From: Candidatus Izemoplasma sp. | GTDB lineage: Bacteria > Bacillota_I > Bacilli_A > Izemoplasmatales > Izemoplasmataceae | NCBI GenBank assembly: GCA_007131405.1 | Contig: SLQR01000024.1 | Location: forward strand, 1-50,180 | Direction: 5' to 3' | Length of the DNA: 50,180 nt | Shown: piece by piece, positions 29,296 through 39,194 of the stretch | How the letters are laid out: each line of letters begins with the position of its first letter | Numbering within the stretch: the stretch's first letter is position 1 | Notes under the pieces: model-generated | Told to the model about the DNA's origin: nothing | The model's input: only the letters and a program-made list of their open reading frames with translations | The model's database searches: none | Made by a program: the position numbers and the translations under genes

Positions 29296-31962
29296 ATGGA
29301 TACGATGAAACCACTAGATCCAATGCAACAGATGGATTACGATAAAATATCAGAAATAAACATTACAAGCGAAATGAAGAACTCCTTTTTAAGCTACGCC
29401 ATGAGTGTTATCGTTTCACGTGCCTTGCCCGATGTTCGGGACGGACTAAAACCTGTTCACCGTCGTATTTTATACGGAATGGATGACCTTGGTGTTACCC
29501 CAGAAAAAGCCTACAAAAAATCCGCACGTATCGTCGGGGACGTTATGGGGAAATACCACCCTCATGGAGACTCTGCCATTTACGATGCGATGGTACGCAT
29601 GGCGCAACCATTTAGTTACCGTTACCCACTAGTCAATGGCCATGGGAACTTTGGATCGATTGATGGCGATGGCGCTGCAGCCATGCGTTATACTGAGGCG
29701 AAAATGCATAAACTTGCAGCAGAGATGCTTTCAGACATCAAAAAAGATACAATTGATTTTGTTGAAAACTACGATGGGACAGAAAGAGAACCTAGTGTCC
29801 TGCCGAGTAAATTTCCGAATTTACTGGTTAACGGATCAACAGGGATTGCCGTTGGAATGGCAACAAACATTCCGCCGCATAACCTTACTGAAGTTATCAA
29901 CGGTGTCTTAGCGTACATTGACAACAACGACATTGAAATTTCTGAGTTAATGGAGATTATTCCAGGACCGGATTTCCCAACCGGAGGAACTCTGATGGGC
30001 ATGACCGGATTACGCCAAGCGTATGAAACGGGAAATGGCTCTATCAAGGTCCGCGCTAAAGCAGACATTACTGAAAATAAAAACGGGAAAAAGACTATTA
30101 CTGTTACCGAAATTCCTTACCAAGTGAACAAAACACGCTTAATCGAGAAAGTTGCTGAACTCGCTAAAGAAAAGCGTATTGAAGGGATTACCGATTTGCG
30201 CGATGAATCAAACCGTAATGGTATCAAAATCGTCATCGAACTTAAAAAAGAAACCAACGCCGAAGTGACGTTGAACAACCTCTATAAGTTTACCCCGTTA
30301 CAAACATCGTTCGGAATCAATATGCTTGCGCTAGTAAACAACCAACCAAAAGTATTAAATATTAAAGAAGCGCTTGTTCATTACGTTAACCACCAAATCG
30401 AAGTCTTAACACGTCGTTCAGCGTTTGACCTTAACAAAGCCCAAGCGCGTGCGCACATTCTTAAAGGATTGCTTATTGCACTTGATCATATCGATGAAGT
30501 GATTAACGTGATCCGTACGGCGTATGATGATGCGGAAGAAAAACTTATTCAACGCTTTGAGTTATCAGAAGAGCAAGCTAAAGCGATCTTAGAAATGCGT
30601 TTACGACGCCTTTCTGGTCTAGAGCGTGAAAAACTCGATCAAGAACTCACCGACTTAAAAGAACAAATCGAATTCTTAGAAGCGCTGCTTGCAAGCGATG
30701 AGAAAAAACTTAATGTTGTGCGTGAGGATTTAACCAAAATGCGTGATACTTATGGCGATGAACGTCGCACAGAAATATCACTCGCACAAGATTTAGACAT
30801 TGAAGACGAAGACCTTATTCCGCAAGAAAATGTGATCATAACAATCACACAAAGCGGGTATTGCAAACGCATGACAGCAGAAAGTTACAAAACACAAAAC
30901 CGCGGAGGCAAGGGACTTACCGGTATTAAAACAAACGAAGACGATGCAGTTGAACACATCATTCATACCTCAACGCACGACTTCTTAATGTTCTTTACCA
31001 ACAAAGGTCGTGTCTACAAAATGAAAGGGTACAAGATTCCCGTCTATGGACGTCAGTCCAAAGGGTTACCGCTTGTAAACTTGCTTGACCTAGACAAAGA
31101 AGAAGATGTTCAAGCCATTGCGAACATCAAAGACTTTGACGCGGATGAATTTATTTTCTTTGTCACCAAACATGGCGTCGTTAAACGGACACATGTGAAA
31201 GCCTTCAAAAACATAAGAACCTCAGGAATTCGCGCCATTACGCTAAAAGAAGACGATGAACTTCTTGATGTACGCTTAACCGATGGAACGTATGATGTCG
31301 TGATTGGTGCCTCAAGTGGCAAAGCGATTCGATTTAACGAAGCCACGGTTCGTGACATGGGTCGTGTGGCAAGTGGGGTGCGAGGCATTAACTTAACCGA
31401 ACCTCAACGTGTGGTAGGCTTAAGCCTTGTCACAAGCGATGAAGATGAAGTCTTAATTGTTACAGAAAACGGTTATGGTAAACGAACAAGCATCACCGAA
31501 TATCGCCAACAAAATCGTGGTGGTAAAGGCGTTAAAACCTTAAACGTTACCGAGAAAAACGGCCAACTGGTTAAACTGAAAAGTGTTACCGGCGATGAAG
31601 ACTTAATCATAATTACTACGAAAGGCATGATGATCCGCTTACCAATCGAACAAATTAGCACAAGCAGCCGTGCAACCCAAGGCGTTCGCTTAATGCGTTT
31701 AAACGAAGGCCATAAAGTGGCTACCGTCGCAGTAGTACCAAAAGAAGAAACGATTGAAGAACAAATCGAAGAAGTCGTTCAAGCACAGCAAGAAGGATTG
31801 GGAAATGCCCAAACAGAGACATCTAAAACTACAGTTGAAGAAACAGAAATTGTAGAAGAAGTCAGTGAAACAGTTCAAGACGATGTCTTAGAAAACAACG
31901 ATAAAGAAGAAGAAGAAAATAAAGAAGAACCAAAACTTTCACTTTTTGATGACGAAGAATAA
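29296..31962 (+). CDS. gyrA: DNA gyrase subunit A
   Basis: An 888-residue cleavage subunit. The catalytic Tyr is Y132 (MRYTEAKM). The quinolone region [17 protein letters not shown] has Ser93 and Asp97, the usual susceptible residues. The C-terminal beta-pinwheel carries a GyrA-box variant QNRGGKG (usually QRRGGKG) at the position expected for wrapping, and a similar QNRGGKG earlier. The final 80 or so residues are a very acidic low-complexity tail ending [10 protein letters not shown], longer than in Bacillus. It is last in the operon, and the serS T-box promoter starts right at its stop codon. Confidence 0.97.
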   Translation: MDTMKPLDPMQQMDYDKISEINITSEMKNSFLSYAMSVIVSRALPDVRDGLKPVHRRILYGMDDLGVTPEKAYKKSARIVGDVMGKYHPHGDSAIYDAMVRMAQPFSYRYPLVNGHGNFGSIDGDGAAAMRYTEAKMHKLAAEMLSDIKKDTIDFVENYDGTEREPSVLPSKFPNLLVNGSTGIAVGMATNIPPHNLTEVINGVLAYIDNNDIEISELMEIIPGPDFPTGGTLMGMTGLRQAYETGNGSIKVRAKADITENKNGKKTITVTEIPYQVNKTRLIEKVAELAKEKRIEGITDLRDESNRNGIKIVIELKKETNAEVTLNNLYKFTPLQTSFGINMLALVNNQPKVLNIKEALVHYVNHQIEVLTRRSAFDLNKAQARAHILKGLLIALDHIDEVINVIRTAYDDAEEKLIQRFELSEEQAKAILEMRLRRLSGLEREKLDQELTDLKEQIEFLEALLASDEKKLNVVREDLTKMRDTYGDERRTEISLAQDLDIEDEDLIPQENVIITITQSGYCKRMTAESYKTQNRGGKGLTGIKTNEDDAVEHIIHTSTHDFLMFFTNKGRVYKMKGYKIPVYGRQSKGLPLVNLLDLDKEEDVQAIANIKDFDADEFIFFVTKHGVVKRTHVKAFKNIRTSGIRAITLKEDDELLDVRLTDGTYDVVIGASSGKAIRFNEATVRDMGRVASGVRGINLTEPQRVVGLSLVTSDEDEVLIVTENGYGKRTSITEYRQQNRGGKGVKTLNVTEKNGQLVKLKSVTGDEDLIIITTKGMMIRLPIEQISTSSRATQGVRLMRLNEGHKVATVAVVPKEETIEEQIEEVVQAQQEGLGNAQTETSKTTVEETEIVEEVSETVQDDVLENNDKEEEENKEEPKLSLFDDEE

Positions 31963-31991
31963 TTGACAAAACAATCACCCTTTGATAAACT
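31963..31991 (+). promoter_or_regulatory. serS promoter
   Basis: TTGACA immediately after the gyrA stop codon, 17-base spacer, TAAACT. Confidence 0.85.
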
Positions 31992-31997
31992 GCATGT

Positions 31998-32217
31998 ATA
32001 AGTAGAAAGCAATGAAGAGGCTAAGTAACAAATGGATCGATTCAAGCGAGTTGGTGGCTGGTGCAAACCAATACGACCCATTGTGAAATCTCCCTCAGAG
32101 TGGAATAAAACCTTCCCGGCAAACAACCGTTATCTGTTTCGAGTGAGTGTGAAAGCACTAACTAGGGTGGCAACACGGGTATAACAACTCGTCCCTTTAT
32201 TGGGACGGGTTTTTTTA
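31998..32217 (+). promoter_or_regulatory. T-box leader of serS
   Basis: The conserved T-box AGGGTGGCAACACGGG is at 32164-32179. It is followed by a perfect terminator stem AACTCGTCCC/GGGACGGGTT and seven or more T (32186-32217). Stem I elements GAGGCTAAGTAA and GGTGGCTGG are present. The likely specifier is TCT (Ser) at 32089-32091 in GAAATCTCC. It has the same offset from GAA as the Asn specifier in the asnS leader. Uncharged tRNA-Ser would allow readthrough into serS. Confidence 0.95.
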
Positions 32218-32236
32218 TTAAAAAGGAGGCAATACT

Positions 32237-33511
32237 ATGTTAGACATCAAACAAATTCGTGACAACTTAGAACCCATCATAAAACAACTTAATCTCCGTA
32301 ATGAATCATTCGACTATCTTCGTGATATCGTAAAAATCGATGAAGAACGACGCTTGGCTATTAAGGAAGTCGAAGACTTAAAAGCGAAGCGCAACGAGAC
32401 AAGCAAAAAAATCGGAGAGTTTAAGCGCGCTGGAAATGACGTAAGCGAGATTCTTCAATCCATTGAGGCGGATAAAGCATCGATTCAAGAACTAGAACAA
32501 ACCATTCGCGATAGTGATAAAAAAATAGAGACCGCTTTACTCAACACACCAAACATACCGCATAAAGATATTCCAATCGGAAAAGATGAAAATGACAACA
32601 AAGTTTTGCGTCATTTTGGTGAAGTACCGACCTTTGACTTTGATCCAAAAGCTCACTGGGATTTGGCGCAAGAACTCGATATTCTCGATTTTGATCGTGC
32701 CGCAAAAATTGCCTCTAGCCGCTTTGTCGTATACAAAGGTCTTGGCGCAAGACTTGAGCGTGCACTCATCAATTTTATGATGAATATGCATGTCGAAAAG
32801 CATGGGTACACTGAAACGCTACTGCCATTCATTGTGAACAAAGAATCAATGATTGCATCCGGCCAATTTCCTAAATTTGAAGACGATGCGTTCAAACTTG
32901 TTGATGAGCGTAACCTATACTTAAACCCTACAGCCGAAGTACCAGCCATCAACCTGCACCGAAATGAAATCCTAAAAGGCGAAGACTTACCCATTAAATA
33001 TGCAGCCTTTACCACCGCATTTAGACAAGAAGCAGGGAGTGCGGGGCGTGATACGCGCGGTATTATTCGTTTGCATCAATTTAATAAAGTCGAACTCATC
33101 AAATTCTCAAAACCAGAAGACTCATACCCGGAACTTGATAAAATGATTGAACATAGCGAGAACGTTTTAAAAGCATTAAAATTACCTTATCGTGTGATTG
33201 AACTATGCAGTGGAGACCTTGGTTTTGGCATGGCAAAAACTTACGATATTGAAGTCTATTTGCCAGCGTATGAAACCTACCGAGAAATCGGAAGTATTTC
33301 GAACGCAGAAGATTACCAAGCAAGACGCGGAAACATTAAGTTTAAACGCGACGCAAAAAGCAAACCGGAGTTTGTACACACCTTAAACGGCTCTGGGCTT
33401 GCAGTTGGACGAACTGTTGTCGCAATCCTTGAGAATTATCAGCAAAAAGATGGTACAATAAACATACCAGAGGTTTTACAACCTTACATGAAAACAGACA
33501 CCATAAAATAG
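32237..33511 (+). CDS. serS: Seryl-tRNA synthetase
   Basis: A 424-residue class II synthetase. The N-terminal antiparallel coiled coil is at about 30-100 (tRNA arm). Class II motif 2 is in [21 protein letters not shown], followed by motif 3 [25 protein letters not shown] precedes the ATG. It is controlled by the T-box leader and is probably co-transcribed with the M17 aminopeptidase 9 bases downstream. Confidence 0.98.
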   Translation: MLDIKQIRDNLEPIIKQLNLRNESFDYLRDIVKIDEERRLAIKEVEDLKAKRNETSKKIGEFKRAGNDVSEILQSIEADKASIQELEQTIRDSDKKIETALLNTPNIPHKDIPIGKDENDNKVLRHFGEVPTFDFDPKAHWDLAQELDILDFDRAAKIASSRFVVYKGLGARLERALINFMMNMHVEKHGYTETLLPFIVNKESMIASGQFPKFEDDAFKLVDERNLYLNPTAEVPAINLHRNEILKGEDLPIKYAAFTTAFRQEAGSAGRDTRGIIRLHQFNKVELIKFSKPEDSYPELDKMIEHSENVLKALKLPYRVIELCSGDLGFGMAKTYDIEVYLPAYETYREIGSISNAEDYQARRGNIKFKRDAKSKPEFVHTLNGSGLAVGRTVVAILENYQQKDGTINIPEVLQPYMKTDTIK

Positions 33512-33520
33512 GAGGAAGTT

Positions 33521-34894
33521 ATGTTTAACGCACAGAAAGATTTTAATTTTAAAGAAGAAACCAAAATGCTTGTTTTAACGAAAAACCAAGAGAGTGACTT
33601 GGTAAATGAGATTGTAAGTCTTCTCAATGTTGACCTAGAAGACCTAAACGGTCCTGTTACTAAACTCAACACCTTAAATAAACTAAAGACAAAGTATGTC
33701 GCTTTTGTGGATGAAGACCACCTAAACGATGAAACCAAAAAAGATGCAGCGTATAAAGCGATGGCTGACGTAAAAGAAGACGCGATTTTACTCTTAGATA
33801 CCTTCAAAAAAGAAACCATCACTGAACTTTTTGAAGGGCTTACTAAAGCGACATACCGCTTTAATAAATTTAAATCAGAGGATTGCTCAAATACCATAAA
33901 CATTGCTTACACAGACAAAAAAGAGTACGCTGAAGCGATTCACGAAGGTATTGTTTTAGGCGAAGCAATTAATCACACCCGTGAACTGATTAATACACCA
34001 TACAACTACTTGAATGCGGAAAAACTTGCTGAGTATGCCAAAGCCCTCGAAACCATCGATAATGTCAAAGTCACAGTCTATGAAAAATCCGATTGCGAAG
34101 CCATGAACATGGGAGCCTATCTCGGTGTCAACAAAGGAAGCACCGATGCACCAAAACTTATTCATATTGAATACATGGGCAACCCAGACAGCAAAGAAAT
34201 TACAGCTTTAGTGGGTAAAGGAGTCATGTACGATACCGGTGGGTACTCATTAAAAGGTGTTCAAAATATGCCGTCTATGAAAATGGATATGGGTGGATCA
34301 GCAACCGTACTTGGTGCAATTGAAGCGGCAACAAGACTTAAAGTCAAAGCCAACATTCATGTCGTTATTGCTGCAACCGACAACCGTATTGGTGATTATG
34401 CCATTGTACCTGATGATATCTTAACGTCAGCAAAAGGATTAACCATTGAAATTATCTCAACGGATGCTGAAGGACGTTTAACACTGGCTGATGCCTTATG
34501 GTTTGCGCAAGAAAAAGGCGCTACACGTCTTATTGATGTAGCAACATTAACCGGAGCTGTCGTCGGCGCACTTGGAAAAACATATACCGGGGCATTTACC
34601 AATAATGAAACATTCTTAAACGAATTAATGGAAACAGCTAAAACCAACAAAGAACGCCTTTGGCAACTGCCAATCCATCAAGACCATCATGACGATTTAA
34701 AAAGTTTTAGTGCCGATATTAAAAACAGCAGTGGATCCCGCTTAGCTGGGTCATCAGTTGCTGCGGCATTCTTACAAAAATTTGTTGATGATGACCGCGC
34801 ATGGGTTCATCTAGACATAGCTGGAACCGCTTATGAAAGCAAATCCGGCGGAACTGGTGTGCTTGTTAAAACACTAACAAATCTTTTCAAGTAA
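33521..34894 (+). CDS. M17-family leucyl aminopeptidase
   Basis: A 457-residue cytosolic aminopeptidase with two metal ions that trims N-terminal residues from peptides. The PepA catalytic set is intact: VGKGVMYDTGGYSLKG (K233, D238, K245), MDMGG (D256) and STDAEGRL (D315, E317, R319). It is slightly shorter than E. coli PepA, mostly in the N-terminal domain. GGAGG precedes the ATG, 9 bases after serS, so serine tRNA charging may also affect its expression. A terminator follows. Confidence 0.94.
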   Translation: MFNAQKDFNFKEETKMLVLTKNQESDLVNEIVSLLNVDLEDLNGPVTKLNTLNKLKTKYVAFVDEDHLNDETKKDAAYKAMADVKEDAILLLDTFKKETITELFEGLTKATYRFNKFKSEDCSNTINIAYTDKKEYAEAIHEGIVLGEAINHTRELINTPYNYLNAEKLAEYAKALETIDNVKVTVYEKSDCEAMNMGAYLGVNKGSTDAPKLIHIEYMGNPDSKEITALVGKGVMYDTGGYSLKGVQNMPSMKMDMGGSATVLGAIEAATRLKVKANIHVVIAATDNRIGDYAIVPDDILTSAKGLTIEIISTDAEGRLTLADALWFAQEKGATRLIDVATLTGAVVGALGKTYTGAFTNNETFLNELMETAKTNKERLWQLPIHQDHHDDLKSFSADIKNSSGSRLAGSSVAAAFLQKFVDDDRAWVHLDIAGTAYESKSGGTGVLVKTLTNLFK

Positions 34895-34901
34895 CCAATC
34901 A

Positions 34902-34936
34902 AAAAAATACCTACCAACCGGTAGGTATTTTTTATT
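34902..34936 (+). terminator. Terminator of the serS-aminopeptidase unit
   Basis: Perfect 11-bp stem AAATACCTACC/GGTAGGTATTT, loop AACC, flanked by A and T runs. Confidence 0.93.
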
Positions 34937-34956
34937 TAGGCGCACCATAAAGTTTG

Positions 34957-34965
34957 TGCTATAAT
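34957..34965 (+). promoter_or_regulatory. Extended -10 promoter of the YgiQ gene
   Basis: TGCTATAAT with no good -35, 18 bases before the start codon, giving a very short leader. Confidence 0.65.
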
Positions 34966-34982
34966 AGCCTAAGGTGATTTTT

Positions 34983-36806
34983 ATGTCTACATTTATTCCA
35001 ATGAGTCTTGAAGAAATGAAAGCACAAGGCTTTGAACAAGCAGATTTTATATTAATTAGTGGTGATGCCTATATTGATCATCCTTCTTTTGGTGCAGCGA
35101 TTATTGCGCGGACTTTAGAACGCTTTAATTACAAAGTTGCCATCATTGCGCAACCTGATATGAACGATAATCAAGCATTTACCAAACTTGGCGAGCCTAA
35201 ACTCGGCTTTTTAATTACAGCAGGCAACATTGATTCAATGGTCAATCATTACACGGTGGCTAAAAAACGCCGTAAACAAGATGCCTACACACCAGGTGGT
35301 CGCAACGATAAACGCCCAGACCGAGCGACAATCCGTTACAGCAAAAAAGTAAGAGCATTGTTTGGCAATGTGCCCATTATTATCGGGGGAATTGAAGCGT
35401 CTTTACGCCGCTTGTCACACTATGATTATTGGGACAATCAAGTGCGTCGATCAATTTTGTTGGATTCAGGTGCGGATTTACTTGTTTATGGGATGGCTGA
35501 AAAAACCATTATTGAAATAGCCGAAGCTTTAGAAGCGAATTTATCCATTAAAGACCTTATTTACATACGCAGCACGGTCTGGAAAACTAAAACATCAGAT
35601 AATTTACCAACCGATGGGATTCCTTTGCCTGAATACGACGAAGTGCTCGAAGACAAACAAGCATACAATGTAAGTTTTAACATGCAAAACAAGCAGACCG
35701 ATGCATTTACAGCTAAACCATTAATTGAATCCTATCAGCGTCATTTCGTTGTGCAAAACCCACCAGCTTACCCATTATCCCAAGAGGATATGGATTATAC
35801 CTATGATTTACCGTTTACCCGCGAACCACATCCAAGTTACACTGAAGATATTCCCGCCATTAATGAGGTAAAGTTTAGTTTGATATCTAACCGAGGGTGT
35901 TTTGGAGGATGTCACTTTTGTGCATTAACTTTCCATCAAGGAAGAATAATTCAATCACGCAGTAAGACGTCGCTTATGCAAGAAGCCGAAAAAATTATCC
36001 AACACAACGATTTTAAAGGATATATTCATGACGTTGGAGGGCCAACGGCAAACTTTTATATCCCCAGTTGTCAAAAACAGCTGAAGCATGGCGTCTGTAC
36101 GCATAAAGAATGCATTGGCTATACACCATGCGATAAACTCGAAGTTGATCATACTGATTATCTTGATATTTTGCGCGCTCTTAGAGAACTACCGGGTGTA
36201 AAAAAAGTCTTTGTCCGTTCGGGTATACGCTATGATTATCTTATGTATGATAAAAAGTCCGATTTCTTTAATGAACTTGTAAAACACCATATCTCGGGTC
36301 AATTGAAGATTGCTCCAGAACATGTTGATGACACCGTATTAAAACAGATGGGGAAACCAAGTCAAGACTTATACGACCGCTTTGTTAAACGCTATTACGC
36401 ATTAAATAAAAAGCATGATAAAAATCAATTTTTAGTGCCTTATTTAATGTCCTCGCATCCAGGGTCTACCTTACAAAGCGCCATTGAACTTGCAGAGTAT
36501 CTCAAACATAACAATCAACGACCAGAACAAGTTCAAGACTTCTACCCAACCCCAGGAACGGCGTCAACATGCATGTATTATACCGGCATTAATCCTTACA
36601 CGAATGAAACGGTTTATGTACCTAAAAACCCAAAAGAAAAAGCTCAACAAAGAGCTCTAATTCAGTTTCACCTACCGAATAACTATACCTTAGTCAAACA
36701 AGCATTAGAACAAGCAGGACGAAACGATCTAATTGGTCATAAAGCATCGTGTCTAATCAAACCGCATCCACCAAAACCGTATAAAAAAAATAAGCAGTTT
36801 AGCTAA
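34983..36806 (+). CDS. ygiQ: YgiQ-family radical SAM protein
   Basis: A 607-residue member of the YgiQ (UPF0313) radical SAM family. The N-terminal half has PIIIGGIEASLRRLSHYDYW, typical of the family. The [4Fe-4S] motif is RGCFGGCHFC with Cys306, Cys310 and Cys313. A second Cys group, CTHKECIGYTPC, follows about 60 residues on. KIAPEHV and the C-terminal DFYPTPGTASTCMYYTG are also family hallmarks. The ATG has AAGGTGAT upstream; a GTG three codons earlier falls in this site. The physiological reaction is not established. It is transcribed alone. Confidence 0.92.
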   Translation: MSTFIPMSLEEMKAQGFEQADFILISGDAYIDHPSFGAAIIARTLERFNYKVAIIAQPDMNDNQAFTKLGEPKLGFLITAGNIDSMVNHYTVAKKRRKQDAYTPGGRNDKRPDRATIRYSKKVRALFGNVPIIIGGIEASLRRLSHYDYWDNQVRRSILLDSGADLLVYGMAEKTIIEIAEALEANLSIKDLIYIRSTVWKTKTSDNLPTDGIPLPEYDEVLEDKQAYNVSFNMQNKQTDAFTAKPLIESYQRHFVVQNPPAYPLSQEDMDYTYDLPFTREPHPSYTEDIPAINEVKFSLISNRGCFGGCHFCALTFHQGRIIQSRSKTSLMQEAEKIIQHNDFKGYIHDVGGPTANFYIPSCQKQLKHGVCTHKECIGYTPCDKLEVDHTDYLDILRALRELPGVKKVFVRSGIRYDYLMYDKKSDFFNELVKHHISGQLKIAPEHVDDTVLKQMGKPSQDLYDRFVKRYYALNKKHDKNQFLVPYLMSSHPGSTLQSAIELAEYLKHNNQRPEQVQDFYPTPGTASTCMYYTGINPYTNETVYVPKNPKEKAQQRALIQFHLPNNYTLVKQALEQAGRNDLIGHKASCLIKPHPPKPYKKNKQFS

Positions 36807-36821
36807 ACTGCTTATTTTTTT
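36783..36821. terminator. Bidirectional terminator between ygiQ and the HIT gene
   Basis: A 12-bp perfect palindromic stem AATAAGCAGTTT/AAACTGCTTATT, loop AGCT, with A8 on the left and T6 on the right. It contains the stop codon of each convergent gene. Confidence 0.92.
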
Positions 36822-37228
36822 ATAACTTGAGTTAGTTTTTCAAGGACGGCTTGATAATCTTCTTTTTCTAAAGACTCCATGTGGTTGATAAAGTCGATAT
36901 TAAACTCGTCATTTTCATAGCGTGGAACTAAATGCACATGAAAATGATCAACGGATTGAAGCGGTTTATCTGTGTTACTGACTAGGTTGAGTCCAATAGG
37001 ATTAAAGGCTTCTTTGAGTGCTTTAGCGATGGTTGGAACTAACCCAAACACCTTTGAAACAGTTTCATCGGTAATGTCATACATGTTTTTTTCGTGCTTT
37101 TTTGGAATCAGCAATGTATGGCCTTTCGTGGCTTGAGAGATATCTAAAAAAGCCATGACGTCATCATCCTCATACACTTTGTAAGCAGGAATGTCTCCAT
37201 TGACAATTTTACAAAAAATACAATCCAT
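36812..37228 (-). CDS. HIT-family nucleotide-binding protein
   Basis: A 138-residue HIT hydrolase of the Hit/HinT type. It begins CIFCKIVNGDIPAYKVYED, has KGHTLLIPKKH, and ends with the histidine triad HFHVHLVPR (H95, H97, H99). Family members split AMP from phosphoramidates or dinucleotides; the target is unknown here. The start lies 4 bases after the HAD gene stop, so the two form an operon. Confidence 0.93.
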   Translation of the reverse strand: MDCIFCKIVNGDIPAYKVYEDDDVMAFLDISQATKGHTLLIPKKHEKNMYDITDETVSKVFGLVPTIAKALKEAFNPIGLNLVSNTDKPLQSVDHFHVHLVPRYENDEFNIDFINHMESLEKEDYQAVLEKLTQVIKK

Positions 37229-37232
37229 TAAA

Positions 37233-37886
37233 TCACTCCTTTATAGGTATTAGTGGTAATAAATCCTCCATTGATTCAAGTATGTAATTAGGGTTAACCT
37301 TTTTTAAATGGTCACGCCCTTTGATGCTCCAAGCGACACCAGCACTTAAAATACCCGCAGCTTGACCAGCCAATAAATCACTTTGATTGTCCCCAATCAT
37401 GATGGCATTTTCAACATGATCAAAGGCAGAAAGAGCTTTTAAAACAGGTTCAGCACTCGGTTTAGGTTCATCAACATCGTCTAAAGCGATAAATACATCA
37501 AAATAGTGTTCAAGCCCAAAGTGGGTATAACTTGGCCATGCGGCTTCTTTTAGTTTGGAAGTCACAATCCCAAGTTGGATGCCGTTTTCCTTCAGTTTGT
37601 CCAACACGTCTTTAACTTTAGGGTAAAGATAAAAGTAATCAAATTCATATTGTGTATAATACGCTCGATACGATTCAATAAGCGCATCAACACGTGCAGG
37701 GTCCTTTGTGTATCGAGAAAAAATTGTACGAAGCGTAGGACCAATATTATTAATCACTAATGAACGTGGCATCTCGAGATCAGGCAGATGTGTTTGATAG
37801 GCATATTCATAACTCTTGGCAATGATTTCATTTGTGTCAATTAATGTTCCGTCTAAGTCGAATAAAACGGTATCTATTTTCTTCAT
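37233..37886 (-). CDS. HAD-superfamily hydrolase, PpaX/Gph-like
   Basis: A 217-residue cytosolic phosphatase. HAD motif I is DTVLFDLDGTLIDT with D10 and D12. Motif II is GIVTSK, and motifs III and IV are in KPSAEPVL...MIGDNQSDLLAGQAAG. The helical cap follows motif I, as in phosphoglycolate phosphatase and pyrophosphatase PpaX. The substrate cannot be chosen between these. It is the first gene of a two-gene operon with the HIT protein. Confidence 0.88.
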   Translation of the reverse strand: MKKIDTVLFDLDGTLIDTNEIIAKSYEYAYQTHLPDLEMPRSLVINNIGPTLRTIFSRYTKDPARVDALIESYRAYYTQYEFDYFYLYPKVKDVLDKLKENGIQLGIVTSKLKEAAWPSYTHFGLEHYFDVFIALDDVDEPKPSAEPVLKALSAFDHVENAIMIGDNQSDLLAGQAAGILSAGVAWSIKGRDHLKKVNPNYILESMEDLLPLIPIKE

Positions 37887-37950
37887 GTTATCACCTTTAA
37901 TGTTATTTTAACATAGCTAAAAGAAAACATAGAGTTCTTTACTGAAATCA

Positions 37951-37979
37951 TTGCAAATAATGGCGTGATTATATACAAT
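37951..37979 (+). promoter_or_regulatory. pta promoter
   Basis: TTGCAA, 17-base spacer, TACAAT, 23 bases before the pta start. Confidence 0.7.
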
Positions 37980-38002
37980 ATAGACGATAGGGAGTGATTT
38001 GA

Positions 38003-38956
38003 ATGTCTAAAATTATGGATGAATTAAAAGCAAAGATTAAAGGAAAGAACATAAAAATCGTTTTTCCAGAATCAAGTGATGAACGGATTCTTGAAGCTGC
38101 CCATAAATTATATGAAGAAGAACTAATTCTTCCGGTATTAATTGGTAAAAAAGAAGACTTACCTGAAGCAGTTCACCGCTGTAAAATTGTTGACCCAGAA
38201 TGCTTTGATGGATTCAACGAATATGTTCAAGCAATGGTCGAACGTCGAGCAGGAAAGTGTTCATATGAAGAAGCCAAAGAAGCGCTAAAAACCTCAAACT
38301 ACTTTGGGACAATGATGGTGTATATGAATCATGCAGATGGGTTGGTTAGTGGGGCTATCCATTCAACAGGTGATACGGTTAGACCAGCACTTCAACTCAT
38401 TAAAACTAAAAAAGACGTGACGAAAACATTCGGCTATTTCTTAATGATTCGTGACGATGAAAAATACATCATGGGGGACTGTGCTATTAACCCAAATCCA
38501 GACGCAAAGTCGTTAGCTGAATTTGCGATAGAATCAGCTAAAGCGGCCAAAATGTTTGGAATTGATCCAAAAGTAGCTTTATTGTCATTCTCGACGAATG
38601 GTAGTGCAATGACCGATGAAACCAAAAAAGTTCGTGAAGCCGTTAAAATTGCAAAATCAAAAAAAACAGGCTTTGATATTGATGGAGAAATGCAATTTGA
38701 TGCAGCATTTGTCGAAAGTGTAGGGAAAAGCAAGTTCCCTGATAGCCCTGTAGCCGGGAAAGCGAATACGTTTATCTTTCCAGACTTAAACAGTGGAAAC
38801 ATTGGGTACAAAATGGTTCAAAGACTTGCGGGCTTTGAAGCTGTTGGACCAATACTAGCAGGCCTCAATAAACCAGTAAATGACCTTTCTCGTGGCTGTT
38901 CAGTTCAAGATATCTACAACACCGCCATTATCACTGCTGCTCAATCATTAGACTAA
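38003..38956 (+). CDS. pta: Phosphate acetyltransferase
   Basis: A 317-residue cytosolic enzyme that interconverts acetyl-CoA and acetyl phosphate, the short single-domain Pta/EutD form. Motifs are KIVFPESSDERILEAA, DGLVSGAIHSTGDTVRPALQ, GDCAINPNPDAKSLAEFA, FSTNGSAM, PVAGKANTFIFPDLNSGNIGYK, and the C-terminal GPILAGLNKPVNDLSRGC. GGAGTGATT precedes the ATG. Acetate kinase, its usual partner for ATP formation, is not in the window. The gene has its own promoter and terminator. Confidence 0.96.
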   Translation: MSKIMDELKAKIKGKNIKIVFPESSDERILEAAHKLYEEELILPVLIGKKEDLPEAVHRCKIVDPECFDGFNEYVQAMVERRAGKCSYEEAKEALKTSNYFGTMMVYMNHADGLVSGAIHSTGDTVRPALQLIKTKKDVTKTFGYFLMIRDDEKYIMGDCAINPNPDAKSLAEFAIESAKAAKMFGIDPKVALLSFSTNGSAMTDETKKVREAVKIAKSKKTGFDIDGEMQFDAAFVESVGKSKFPDSPVAGKANTFIFPDLNSGNIGYKMVQRLAGFEAVGPILAGLNKPVNDLSRGCSVQDIYNTAIITAAQSLD

Positions 38957-38966
38957 CACAATGAAG

Positions 38967-38991
38967 AAGGTTCCTTAGGGAGCCTTTTTTT
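38967..38991 (+). terminator. Terminator of pta
   Basis: Stem AAGGTTCC/GGAGCCTT (one G-T), loop TTAG, then T run. Confidence 0.88.
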
Positions 38992-39143
38992 ACATAATAC
39001 CTTAAGACACAATGCAATGAATAAAATGATTGACAAGACACAAATACAAGATAATGTATCAAGGGATTTCATAAAAATAGACAATCTAGAAATCAATAAG
39101 AGTGAAAATAACGTAAAAAATCGTTCACAACCCTCAACTGTGC

Positions 39144-39173
39144 TTGTGAGCTCTTTTCTTTTTATGCTATAAT
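39144..39173 (+). promoter_or_regulatory. Promoter of the lipid kinase-rnmV-rsmA unit
   Basis: TTGTGA, 18-base spacer, extended -10 TGCTATAAT, 22 bases before the ATG. The rest of the 38992-39143 spacer holds no convincing gene (see findings). Confidence 0.7.
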
Positions 39174-39194
39174 AAGGCAAAGCGTGGTGATAGT

